Positions 1 through 7,303 of a DNA stretch of 38,185 nucleotides are shown piece after piece. The position numbers and the translations under genes were made by a program. Source of the stretch: Ectocarpus siliculosus (Eukaryota; Sar; Phaeophyceae; Ectocarpales; Ectocarpaceae); NCBI GenBank assembly GCA_000310025.1, contig FN648757.1, positions 4,308 through 42,492 of the forward strand, given 5' to 3'. Every line of letters begins with the position of its first letter. The first letter of the stretch is position 1. The notes beneath the pieces are model-generated. The model had not been told where the DNA came from. It saw nothing but the letters and a program-made list of their open reading frames with translations, and searched no databases.

Positions 1-58
1 GCCTTCATTTTCCCACTTACTGGGGCAAATAAAACAGCTCTCGAGCATGCCGTACCTT

Positions 59-1078
59 CTACTGTACGAACAGGTCGATTTGAAGCGGGCATTCTACATA
101 ATACACACAAAGCAGTAATTTTGTTTTGTAACCTTTACGCACACTGCGTTCGACTGCAGCATACTTACCTATACTTTTACTCAATACTCTGTGCCGTCTG
201 CTGTGACTCTCATCGACGACGAATCTACACAATACCAGCATCTCACCGGCTGTGATAGCATTGAGGTCGTCATAGTACGGACATGGCCGGTTCATGTTGC
301 CGTCGTGAGATCGGAGGGCCTGCACCAGGACATGCTTGTCGCCCTCCTTCGACATCCTCGGGATCTTGCGGTGCGCGCATGTCCTCCTCAGCAGATGTGC
401 GGCCCAGAGCGGGTAGTCCTTGCCCCGGGCTTTCTTGGCACTCGCTCCTAGGCTTGCCTTTGTTGAGTTCATGTTCCCTACGGCGCTGCCGCCGGCGCTC
501 GCCTTCCGCTTGCCATGGTTTTTTTTTCTGCCCGCTCCCCCTCCCCCGAATGTTGCTTCCCGTATTTCCTTTGCGAACACGATATCTCCGGACTCGACAT
601 CTCCGGACTCGACATCTCCGGACTCCTGTGAGCCTATGTCCGACGGAGCTGTACTCTCCTCTACCGACACATTATTGCTGCTGCCACTTGACATCGGAGC
701 GTCCTTCCCGTTGTCGTCGTCGCTGCTCTCCGATTCGCTCCAATTCTTCCCTGGGTCTTCGCCAAACTGCTTGTCGTCGAGAATCTTTCTTATGGCCACC
801 TGACGAGCTTTAGCACCTTCACCGTCCATGAAGCCCGGCATCAGCCCCGCGCCAGGTGGCACCCCCTGTTGTGTATCGGTATGGGGGGTAACCCTGCTGT
901 GGACGGCCTGGCGGACCATGCCGCTCGGTGCCGGCTGGAGCTGTACGGCGCCAGCAGGCGTGATCTGGGCAACACCATGCCCAGCAGCTGCACCACTTTC
1001 ACCTCCACCCTGCAGTCGCAGAGGCACCGTTTTCGTTCTTGATGGCCGGCCTGCCACTGCTACGGCGTTGTTGTTCAT
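59..1078 (-). CDS. Unrecognised acidic/basic protein, 339 aa
   Basis: I do not recognise this protein. It starts with a real ATG at 1078. The N-terminal 90 residues are rich in Gly, Ala, Pro and Gln. Next come an acidic Ser/Asp/Glu tract (SESESSDDD), a short tandem repeat of ESGDV, and a Lys/Arg-rich stretch (GRKKNHGKRKAS) that could act as a nuclear signal. The segment around residues 222-260 (AAHLLRRTCAHRKIP ... GDKHVLVQALRSHDG) has the spacing of a SAP-like helix-turn-helix DNA-binding motif; this is only a resemblance. The last 45 residues are basic and end in a hydrophobic stretch. It lies 378 bases downstream of a copia-type gag on the same strand and in another frame, so it may be a second ORF of that element. 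A host gene or exon is equally possible. Confidence 0.4.
   Translation of the reverse strand: MNNNAVAVAGRPSRTKTVPLRLQGGGESGAAAGHGVAQITPAGAVQLQPAPSGMVRQAVHSRVTPHTDTQQGVPPGAGLMPGFMDGEGAKARQVAIRKILDDKQFGEDPGKNWSESESSDDDNGKDAPMSSGSSNNVSVEESTAPSDIGSQESGDVESGDVESGDIVFAKEIREATFGGGGAGRKKNHGKRKASAGGSAVGNMNSTKASLGASAKKARGKDYPLWAAHLLRRTCAHRKIPRMSKEGDKHVLVQALRSHDGNMNRPCPYYDDLNAITAGEMLVLCRFVVDESHSRRHRVLSKSIGKYAAVERSVRKGYKTKLLLCVYYVECPLQIDLFVQ
584..627. repeat. 15-bp tandem repeat inside the 59-1078 ORF
   Basis: Nearly three copies of a 15-bp unit (ATCTCCGGACTCGAC). They keep the reading frame and encode the ESGDV-type repeats of the overlapping minus-strand ORF. Confidence 0.8.
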
Positions 1079-1240
1079 GGTGTGGGTGTATAACGTCTGT
1101 TGTGGGAGTCCTCGGGTCTCTCGCCTGGTCGGGACCGGTGTGTGTACGTCGAGCCGTGGCGCTTTCCGTAATTTTTGAAAAAATACGCGCCTTCGCGCCT
1201 TCTGCCGATAAGAACCACTGGAAACCCTAGTTACGGTTCC

Positions 1241-1275
1241 GTGAAAAAAGTTACTATTCGGTGAAAAAAGTTACG
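1241..1275. repeat. Short direct repeat, 20-bp period
   Basis: GTGAAAAAAGTTAC occurs twice, 20 bases apart, in the 378-base spacer between the two left-end minus-strand ORFs. A related TTACGGTTCC lies just before. No gene or promoter element could be assigned to the rest of this spacer. Confidence 0.6.
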
Positions 1276-1455
1276 AATTTTTGCGGCCTGATAAGACACA
1301 CCCTAACAGGCCAGAAAAAATTCCCCTTTGTACTTTCGTCAGTCGTATCATCAAAATCGGCTCTTTATGGGGGAATGCCGACGAGCCGAATTGCACGCAA
1401 GGCACGAAAGCGAACGGGCGTTGATGCCCCGCTGGGAAAACAGAACTAGACAACA

Positions 1456-2787
1456 TCAGAGTGCTTCGTATGCGACGTCCAACTCGACACCACCGCCTCC
1501 AATCGCGGCGACTGCAGTTTCAGTTCTCGATGGGCATTTTTTCGCGTTGTGCCCCTTTTTTCCGCACCTCTGGCAAAGCTTCTCTGGGCATGCACTCGCA
1601 TAGTGGTCACCATCACAGATGTAGCACTTGACTCTCTTGTCGCTAGCTAAATTCGCCTCTTCGTAACCTCGGTTTTGTTTCGGACGTCTCTTTCCTCCCC
1701 CCTTCCCCTCTACTGCTACGAACGCATGATGGTTCGCTCGCCGATCACTCTTCCCCTTCTTTTCCTCCGCTTTCAGTTGCCCAGCCCGTGTTCGAAGCAC
1801 TCTCAAAATCTCTTCTTCATCGAGTGTTTTCTGGGCGAGCAGCTGTTGCTTTTGAATCTCAAATTCCGGGGAAAGCGCATCGAGGAACCGTGCATACACG
1901 AGCATTTTTGGGATGGGCTGGTCGAATGCCAACTCTAGGTTAGTCACTACGGACTTGAACTCCTGGAAAAACACTCGGGGTTCCTGGTTCTTCCCTTGTT
2001 GGGCATTATAAAACTTTCCGATCAGCGAGATCTGCTCGCCGCCGGTCAAGGGGGTGAATGTTTCTTCTAACGCACGCCACGCTGCCGAGGGCCCCTTTCG
2101 ATCGTACACCAGCATTTTTGTGGAGTTGTTGGATATCGCTCCGGTCAGCATCCCCCACAAATCCCGGTACATGGCTATCTCCCCTACTTCCACTCCTTGC
2201 TCTATCATGCCATCATCGTCTACGCCTAGGACCTCAATGTCTCTGCTGTCGCTCAGGGCGCGACCCATCCCACAAGTCTGAACCTGCGTAATGAAATCGT
2301 TTCGGAACATCAGCCAGTTTTTCTCGTCTCCGTTGAAGTCCAACTGTTTCAGGCGTGGGATACGGGCATGCGAGCTGAAAGCATACCGTGAAGCTTGCTC
2401 CTCTCTGCTGATTCCCTCTCGCGAGATAGCACCGTGTGGTGTAGGCTCTCGTGTTTCCGGGCCTCGCAGTCCTCTCGCTCCCTCGAGCCCTCGTCCAGTA
2501 TTCGGCGCTTGATCTAGCTGACCCGCGCCAGGGAAGGCGTGCGTCCTCCCCTGTGACTCCCCCCCGCCGCCCGCTGCGGTCGCACTTCCGGCGGGCGGTG
2601 TCCCGGGCACTAACCGGGACAAGGTGTTCATGATGCCTTCCAGTTTCTCCGTCACCATCTTCTCCATTCTGGTGCTGGCGTCGCCCACGGCGTCGTCGAT
2701 GGCCGTCCTAAGCTCCTCATGAGTCGGGCCAGCCTCGCCCCCGCCAGAGTTCCCGGAGTCGTTCGAAGACATGTGTGTCTGCCGCAC
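1456..2787 (-). CDS. gag: Copia-type retrotransposon Gag (UBN2-like) with two zinc knuckles
   Basis: Structural nucleocapsid polyprotein that packages element RNA into virus-like particles. It is 443 aa. The region of roughly residues 150-345 has the helical pattern of the copia gag family (conserved features include WLMFRNDF, AWRALEETF, FFQEFKSVV and LDALSPEF). It is followed by a basic linker (KGGGKRRPKQ) and two CCHC knuckles near residues 385-418: CYICDGDHYASAC, one residue short between C and H, and CQRCGKKGHNAKKC, canonical. A Met sits 4 codons in (MRQTHMSSNDSG). The frame is intact with a normal stop, and no protease, integrase or RT follows on this strand within the window. It is either the gag of an element whose pol is beyond the left edge, or a gag-only non-autonomous element. 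A putative LTR lies just upstream at 2822-3186. Confidence 0.85.
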   Translation of the reverse strand: MRQTHMSSNDSGNSGGGEAGPTHEELRTAIDDAVGDASTRMEKMVTEKLEGIMNTLSRLVPGTPPAGSATAAGGGGESQGRTHAFPGAGQLDQAPNTGRGLEGARGLRGPETREPTPHGAISREGISREEQASRYAFSSHARIPRLKQLDFNGDEKNWLMFRNDFITQVQTCGMGRALSDSRDIEVLGVDDDGMIEQGVEVGEIAMYRDLWGMLTGAISNNSTKMLVYDRKGPSAAWRALEETFTPLTGGEQISLIGKFYNAQQGKNQEPRVFFQEFKSVVTNLELAFDQPIPKMLVYARFLDALSPEFEIQKQQLLAQKTLDEEEILRVLRTRAGQLKAEEKKGKSDRRANHHAFVAVEGKGGGKRRPKQNRGYEEANLASDKRVKCYICDGDHYASACPEKLCQRCGKKGHNAKKCPSRTETAVAAIGGGGVELDVAYEAL

Positions 2788-2821
2788 TAGACTATGACGT
2801 TAACGCCACAAGACTCTAGAG

Positions 2822-3186
2822 TGTTGATTGGCCCCAAGCCGAGTGCTGCTGGATGAGCACGGCTGTCCCGTTTGACAATGTGAAGAGATGGTAAAGTCGT
2901 TTTATTGGTCGTCCTCGTAGACACAAGCAACGGAAGAGAGTGGGCACCCAGGTGCATCACAAACACCGAGGCACGCGAGCAACAGTCGCAAGACGCATTC
3001 GGAACTCGGAATACATGACAGCAAGGAATGCGCGACAACTTGCCAAAGATCCTACTACCGGAGATACCCCGAAGATCCAAATGACCGATGGACGGTCACG
3101 CACTTGCGCACCTGCATAGCTCAAAACCACACATGAGTACTACCGCAGTAGCCTTCGTAAGGATGGCATAATCCACCTCACGAACA
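2822..3186 (-). repeat. Probable 5' LTR of the left-end element
   Basis: On the minus strand the 3' edge reads ...CCAATCAACA, a usual LTR end, 35 bases before the gag start. A polyadenylation-type AATAAAA lies at 2906-2900. The 5' edge is taken as TGTTCG at 3186, because the upstream gypsy integrase reading becomes unlike the family just there. A TTGTGGCGTT stretch about 12 bases after the LTR end may be the primer-binding site. No second LTR copy is visible in the window, so the edges are tentative. Confidence 0.35.
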
Positions 3187-3856
3187 GTCCCAGCATGTCT
3201 GACGGCAGGTCCAGGTAGAGAAGTTTGCGCTCCACAGGGTTTTCATCCGGTGAATCCTCCGCTTTGGCCGGGCCAACAGCAAGGATTTTATACGGTCCGG
3301 TGTAGTTGAGCGAAAGCTTCGCTTTGAGCACCGAATCATCGGTGTGTTTCCGCACACCCTGCCGAATAGTAGCGGCAGAGTTGTAGACCCAAGCCCAACC
3401 ACCAACTTCGTATTTCGGGATCTGACGCAGACCGTCCAACAGTGCAGAGTTACGACGTTCGACACGCGACACCGTAATCGCATGTTGTTCCCGCACCAAA
3501 GCGTATGCTCGTCTCTGGCGTTCCACCGTAATATTGCAGAAAGCGAGCTGGTCTCGATCCAAACTTTGATGGCCACCCACGCTAGGGTGATCCAAAACAG
3601 AAAGCGGGAGACGGGGCAACCGTCCAATATGCACTTCATTCGGCGCCAAACCTGTGGCGGTGTTTACCGAGTTGTTGTATGCAAACTCGACATGGGGAAG
3701 ATGGACGTCCCAATCGTCCTGACGCTCATTGACCACAACAGCAAGCATTTGAGCCATGGTGTGGTTAACACGCTCGGCCCCACAGTTAGTTTGGGGGTGG
3801 TACGAACTGGTGGTGACTTTCTTGATCTTCATCAGCCCGTAAATAGCCATGGACAA
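3140..3856 (-). CDS. pol: Gypsy integrase, C-terminal half of the catalytic core and C-terminal domain
   Basis: This is the continuation of the integrase in a third frame. It carries the catalytic Glu in the motif HPQTNCGAERVNHT, where the usual Gly-Gly is Cys-Gly, then the conserved WDVHLPHVEFAYNNSV and TGLAPNEVHIGRLPRLP stretches. A C-terminal domain follows (YEVGGWAWVYN, LKAKLSLNYTGPYKILAVGP) with the SH3-like pattern of gypsy integrases. The last recognisable piece is LLYLDLPSDM; the final about 17 residues look like read-through into unrelated DNA, so the true C-terminus is probably lost. The frame change from the upstream integrase fragment lies near 3850-3870. The annotated TTG start is only the start of the open stretch, not a translation start. 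Confidence 0.85.
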   Translation of the reverse strand: MSMAIYGLMKIKKVTTSSYHPQTNCGAERVNHTMAQMLAVVVNERQDDWDVHLPHVEFAYNNSVNTATGLAPNEVHIGRLPRLPLSVLDHPSVGGHQSLDRDQLAFCNITVERQRRAYALVREQHAITVSRVERRNSALLDGLRQIPKYEVGGWAWVYNSAATIRQGVRKHTDDSVLKAKLSLNYTGPYKILAVGPAKAEDSPDENPVERKLLYLDLPSDMLGLFVRWIMPSLRRLLR

Positions 3857-4887
3857 CTTGGAACAAATTGCATACCGTTATCCGAAAGAAGAGTCACCGG
3901 ACAACCCCACAACGCCATGTAGCGGTTGACGAAAATGTTAGCCGTTCCCTTAGCGGAAAATTCCGCCTTGGTAGTGGCATACATATCCGCCCGTCGACTG
4001 AAACGGTCCGTAAACAAAAGTATATATGCATTCCCACGGGACGTGACCGGCAATGGCCCAAAAAAATCGACGCTCACTGCAATACCCGGCCCATTCGGGA
4101 GGGGCAGAGTGAGCGTAGGCCAACGATACGTTTGCCGGGAAGTCTTGCGCGCTTGGCAAATTAAACAATGCCGAAGCCACCAACGAACGGACAAATCCAT
4201 CTCAATCCACCAGAAAAATTGCTCCAACATACGTAAAGTCCGAGCGGTGCCCAGGTGAAAAGACGCGGTGGCGTGACATGCTTGTAGGACCCACGGTCGC
4301 AATAGCATAGGCACGTATATGCGCGGAGTCTTCGAAGGCGGGAGGCGAGTGATACGCCCGCCCGAACTACCGAGAGGCAGTGGGGCAGAATTTCGCACCA
4401 ACAATCGCGTACCATCGTCTGTAGTATGTAGGCATGTTTTAGATGCGAGGGCAACAACATCAGACAACGCCGGCCGTCGCGCACAGGGCAAGCAATCCCA
4501 GAATGTATCCGGCAAAACCGCCGGGGATCCCAAAGACGAACAATGTATAGCCGCGACACACTCACTTTCTGACAGCTGTTCTCGGGTCCAATCGGCATGT
4601 GAGAATGTATGCACACAGTCGCGGAGGTGAGCTTCCTCAGCGGCCGTGGGCGGCACCACGGAAGTCGCAGGGCTAGTACCTGCGGGCGACAACACTGGCG
4701 GCATGAGCGCCGCGGGCGGCGGTGGCGCCGGGGTGGCGGCAGCAGGTGCGGGCGGCGGCGGCTGCAATTCAGCCGGCGCCGAAGAAGGCAGCGGGCCAGA
4801 AGTAGGGCTACCCACGGTTCTCGTAGACCGCGCGGCACGGCTCGACCGGGCCGGCGTTCGAGGAGGTCGCGGCGGTCTGGGCACCAC
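3832..4887 (-). CDS. pol: Gypsy integrase, zinc finger and N-terminal half of the catalytic core
   Basis: This part inserts the cDNA into the host genome. Residues 1-80 are a low-complexity Pro/Ala linker. Around residues 205-245 is the HHCC zinc-binding domain (CHATASFHLG ... LRHCLICQARK). Two of the three catalytic acids follow: Asp in VSVDFFGPL and Asp in LLSDNGMQF. The third (Glu) is in the next ORF at 3140-3856, one frame away, so the core is split. The frame joins the upstream RT/RNase H ORF at about 4890-4925, again by a one-base-deletion-type change. The first codon of the open stretch is GTG and is not a real start. Confidence 0.85.
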   Translation of the reverse strand: MVPRPPRPPRTPARSSRAARSTRTVGSPTSGPLPSSAPAELQPPPPAPAAATPAPPPPAALMPPVLSPAGTSPATSVVPPTAAEEAHLRDCVHTFSHADWTREQLSESECVAAIHCSSLGSPAVLPDTFWDCLPCARRPALSDVVALASKTCLHTTDDGTRLLVRNSAPLPLGSSGGRITRLPPSKTPRIYVPMLLRPWVLQACHATASFHLGTARTLRMLEQFFWWIEMDLSVRWWLRHCLICQARKTSRQTYRWPTLTLPLPNGPGIAVSVDFFGPLPVTSRGNAYILLFTDRFSRRADMYATTKAEFSAKGTANIFVNRYMALWGCPVTLLSDNGMQFVPSCPWLFTG

Positions 4888-6803
4888 AACGGCCCGTGGT
4901 TGTTTCGGAAATAATTGGGACGGCTATGAGCCATGCCCGAGGCCGAATTCGTTCTCGCCCGGGTACGAGAAGAAATCAGAGGGCCACGCGAAAGCGACAG
5001 GGCAGCTGAGGAGGTTCCGACGGTGGACGAGAGAGCCACGTCTGGCTCCGCAGAAACGGAAGCCGGAGGAGGTCCATCGGGCACAGAACTCTCGGGGGCT
5101 GCATCGCAAACGACAGCGAAAACACCAGGCGGCGAAAATTTCGACGAATCCACTACGGAGGAGGGCGACAGAGCCGGCAGGACCATTTGTGGCCCAAAAC
5201 GGCGGAAGTCCCGAAAGTCATTCTCCGTCAGAGGCGCGTGTGCCAACGCGTCTCGTTGATCGTCAATGTCAAGCCCACCCAAGCCGATGTTCGGCGTCGA
5301 ACTAGAGTGATAACTCCGTCCGCACGCACGAATGATATACACGCCCGCGGCGTCATCGACTGCGATACTGGTGTCACCGTGTCTGTCCGCGTCGGTTGCC
5401 GGCAGGGGCAACCGCGAAAGAAAATCCGCATTGGCGTTGGCAGTGCCTTTGCGGTAGACAAGGGTGTAATTGAACGAGGAAAGGAACTCGAGCCAACGTT
5501 GGACGCGGGCGTTGTGTTCACCCACCTTGACGATGCTCTCCAAAGCCTTGTGATCCGAATAAATCAGAAAGTGCGTAGACCAAAAATAACCGCGTAAGCG
5601 TTTAATTGCCCACACGATACTTCCAGTTTCCAAGTCGAGCACTGTCCAATTGCGCTCGGATTCGAGCGTAGCGCGGCTAACGAACAGAATGGGACGGATT
5701 GAACCATCGGCCTGTTCCTGTTCAAGGGCCGCACCAAAACCATCGATACAGGCGTCACAGCAAAGCCGGAGAGGGCGGCTGCCATCTGCGACAGCGTCCC
5801 AATCCGGGAAAGCCAAAACCGGAGGTTCGGACAGTTTCGCCAAGAGTTCTTTGACAGTATCCGCCATAGGCGGCGTAAAACAAAACTTCGCGTCCTTACG
5901 CAAAAGGTCTGTGAGTGGTTTCACGCGCATGGCCAAACCCTTGACGAATTTGCGGTAATACGAAAGCCCACCCAGCAAGGAACGCAGCTTTTTGACGTTG
6001 TTAGGCAGCGGCATTTTTGTGAGGGCTTCGACCTTATCGGCACGAGGACTAACACCCGCAGGGGAGATTGTGTGACCTAAATAAACGGCCTCCTTAGCGC
6101 CGACGCGACTCTTGAAAGGAGAAAGCTTGAGGTTGAACTTGCGCAAACGCTCCAAAAATAGCCGTATGTTGGCGACATGGTGGATGGGGTCGGCGTCAAA
6201 CACAATCACATCATCCAGGTATGCAAGCACATGGTCCAGACCTTTAACCACTTCGTTGATGACCATGGTGAACCACGACGGTGCCACGGAGCTTCCCTGA
6301 GGCATACGGAGCCACTCGAAAAGTTGCGTGGGCGTACAAAACGCCGTAAGCTGAACCGTGTCCTCTTCGACGGTGATTTGGTGGAAAGCGGAGTTAAGAT
6401 CGAAAATGGAAAATACCTTGCCCTTGTACAGGGAATCGATGATGTGGTCAACTCGCGGCTGCGGTTGTTGACAAAGACTGCACAATTTGTTAAGCTTGTT
6501 GTAGTTCACGGTCAAACGCAGATTGCCGTCCTTTTTGGGCATGACAACCAGAGGGCTCGCCCACGGCGATTGCGAGTACTGAATAAGACCGGCAGCAAGG
6601 TATTGATCGAGAATTGCATCGACCTTTTTCTCCACCAGTGGGTTGAGCCTATAGGGACGCGAGGCCAACGGTTTCGTGCCCGGGGGCACTTCCAAACGAA
6701 ACGGTTTCACGGAACAGCAACCGAAATCGGACGGTGACCGCGAAAACACATCCGAAAAGTCACACAGCACATCCGCGAGGCTGTCGAGGCTTCCGGGGTC
6801 CAA
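4161..6803 (-). CDS. pol: Gypsy reverse transcriptase and RNase H
   Basis: This part copies element RNA into cDNA and degrades the RNA strand. RT fingers and palm span about residues 30-290: WASPLVVMPKKDGNLRLTVNY (Asn replaces the more usual Asp of VDY), first catalytic Asp135 in FSIFDLNSAFHQ, RMPQGSSVAPSWF, and YLDD at 195-198. The connection LGHTISPAGVSP ... LLGGLSYYRKF leads to RNase H with Asp350 (LCCDACIDGFGAAL), Glu392 (LDLETGSIVWAI), Asp417 (IYSDHKAL) and Asp460 (ANADFLSRLP). All catalytic residues are present. Coding sense in this frame ends near 4900; the remaining about 245 residues of the open stretch are frame-shifted shadow of the integrase ORF. The true frame is entered from 6707-7303 at about 6800. 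Confidence 0.93.
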   Translation of the reverse strand: MDPGSLDSLADVLCDFSDVFSRSPSDFGCCSVKPFRLEVPPGTKPLASRPYRLNPLVEKKVDAILDQYLAAGLIQYSQSPWASPLVVMPKKDGNLRLTVNYNKLNKLCSLCQQPQPRVDHIIDSLYKGKVFSIFDLNSAFHQITVEEDTVQLTAFCTPTQLFEWLRMPQGSSVAPSWFTMVINEVVKGLDHVLAYLDDVIVFDADPIHHVANIRLFLERLRKFNLKLSPFKSRVGAKEAVYLGHTISPAGVSPRADKVEALTKMPLPNNVKKLRSLLGGLSYYRKFVKGLAMRVKPLTDLLRKDAKFCFTPPMADTVKELLAKLSEPPVLAFPDWDAVADGSRPLRLCCDACIDGFGAALEQEQADGSIRPILFVSRATLESERNWTVLDLETGSIVWAIKRLRGYFWSTHFLIYSDHKALESIVKVGEHNARVQRWLEFLSSFNYTLVYRKGTANANADFLSRLPLPATDADRHGDTSIAVDDAAGVYIIRACGRSYHSSSTPNIGLGGLDIDDQRDALAHAPLTENDFRDFRRFGPQMVLPALSPSSVVDSSKFSPPGVFAVVCDAAPESSVPDGPPPASVSAEPDVALSSTVGTSSAALSLSRGPLISSRTRARTNSASGMAHSRPNYFRNNHGPLWCPDRRDLLERRPGRAVPRGLREPWVALLLARCLLRRRLNCSRRRPHLLPPPRRHRRPRRSCRQCCRPQVLALRLPWCRPRPLRKLTSATVCIHSHMPIGPENSCQKVSVSRLYIVRLWDPRRFCRIHSGIACPVRDGRRCLMLLPSHLKHAYILQTMVRDCWCEILPHCLSVVRAGVSLASRLRRLRAYTCLCYCDRGSYKHVTPPRLFTWAPLGLYVCWSNFSGGLRWICPFVGGFGIV

Positions 6804-7303
6804 CCCGAGTCATGTAAATCAAAAGTCACATCGTGCAAATGTGCAGGCAAACGTTGCCACAACTCGCGAAAACTCACTCGCTGCGCTTCTGAGAGGCGTT
6901 CCAACAGACCCGGTGGCGGCGGTTTCGGCGGCAGTGAGGCCGCGGGGGAATCCGAGATCTCCGGATCCGCAACCGGGATGTTTGAATGCAAAGAATTGAC
7001 GCGAGACGGCGGCCCATCCGCGGAACGGGCTGGCGGCGGAGGGTCACTCAACCCAACACCCTCGGCCGTCTGCGGTGTAGGATCAATCGACGCAAGCGGA
7101 ATCTGCACAAGTGGGGCAGTCGCCACTCCAAGCACCTCACCTGGCTCCAACTCGGCGCACCCTGTCAATGGGATGTGTTGAGGCCCGTCCGAAACAAACG
7201 CGTCCGACGCCGAGAGGGCGCCGTGTTTCGGTAAAAACGTGACAAGATAGTTGCCGGTGAGAGCGGGGGTGCCAGAGTTGCGAACGAGGTTCACCCTCGT
7301 CAA
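6707..7303 (-). CDS. pol: Gypsy polyprotein segment between protease and RT
   Basis: This linker segment continues the polyprotein after the protease. About residues 1-70 (VNLVRNSGTPALTGNYLV ... GCAELEPGEVLGVATAPL) resemble the beta-rich extension seen between protease and RT in many gypsy elements. A Pro-rich spacer follows, then an alpha-helical run (LLERLSEAQRVSFRELWQRLPAHLHD) that normally leads into the RT N-terminus. The RT sequence itself continues one frame away from about 6800, so the last about 30 residues here are out of frame. The ORF starts at a TTG overlapping the TGA that ends the NADAR-protease ORF. A slippery-looking heptamer lies just before (7312-7306). Confidence 0.7.
   Translation of the reverse strand: MTRVNLVRNSGTPALTGNYLVTFLPKHGALSASDAFVSDGPQHIPLTGCAELEPGEVLGVATAPLVQIPLASIDPTPQTAEGVGLSDPPPPARSADGPPSRVNSLHSNIPVADPEISDSPAASLPPKPPPPGLLERLSEAQRVSFRELWQRLPAHLHDVTFDLHDSGWTPEASTASRMCCVTFRMCFRGHRPISVAVP

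Noticed and set aside
4161-4890. Arg/Pro-rich C-terminal 240 residues of the RT ORF as a real domain
   Set aside because: The integrase signature lies in the other frame over the same bases; this part is out-of-frame reading.
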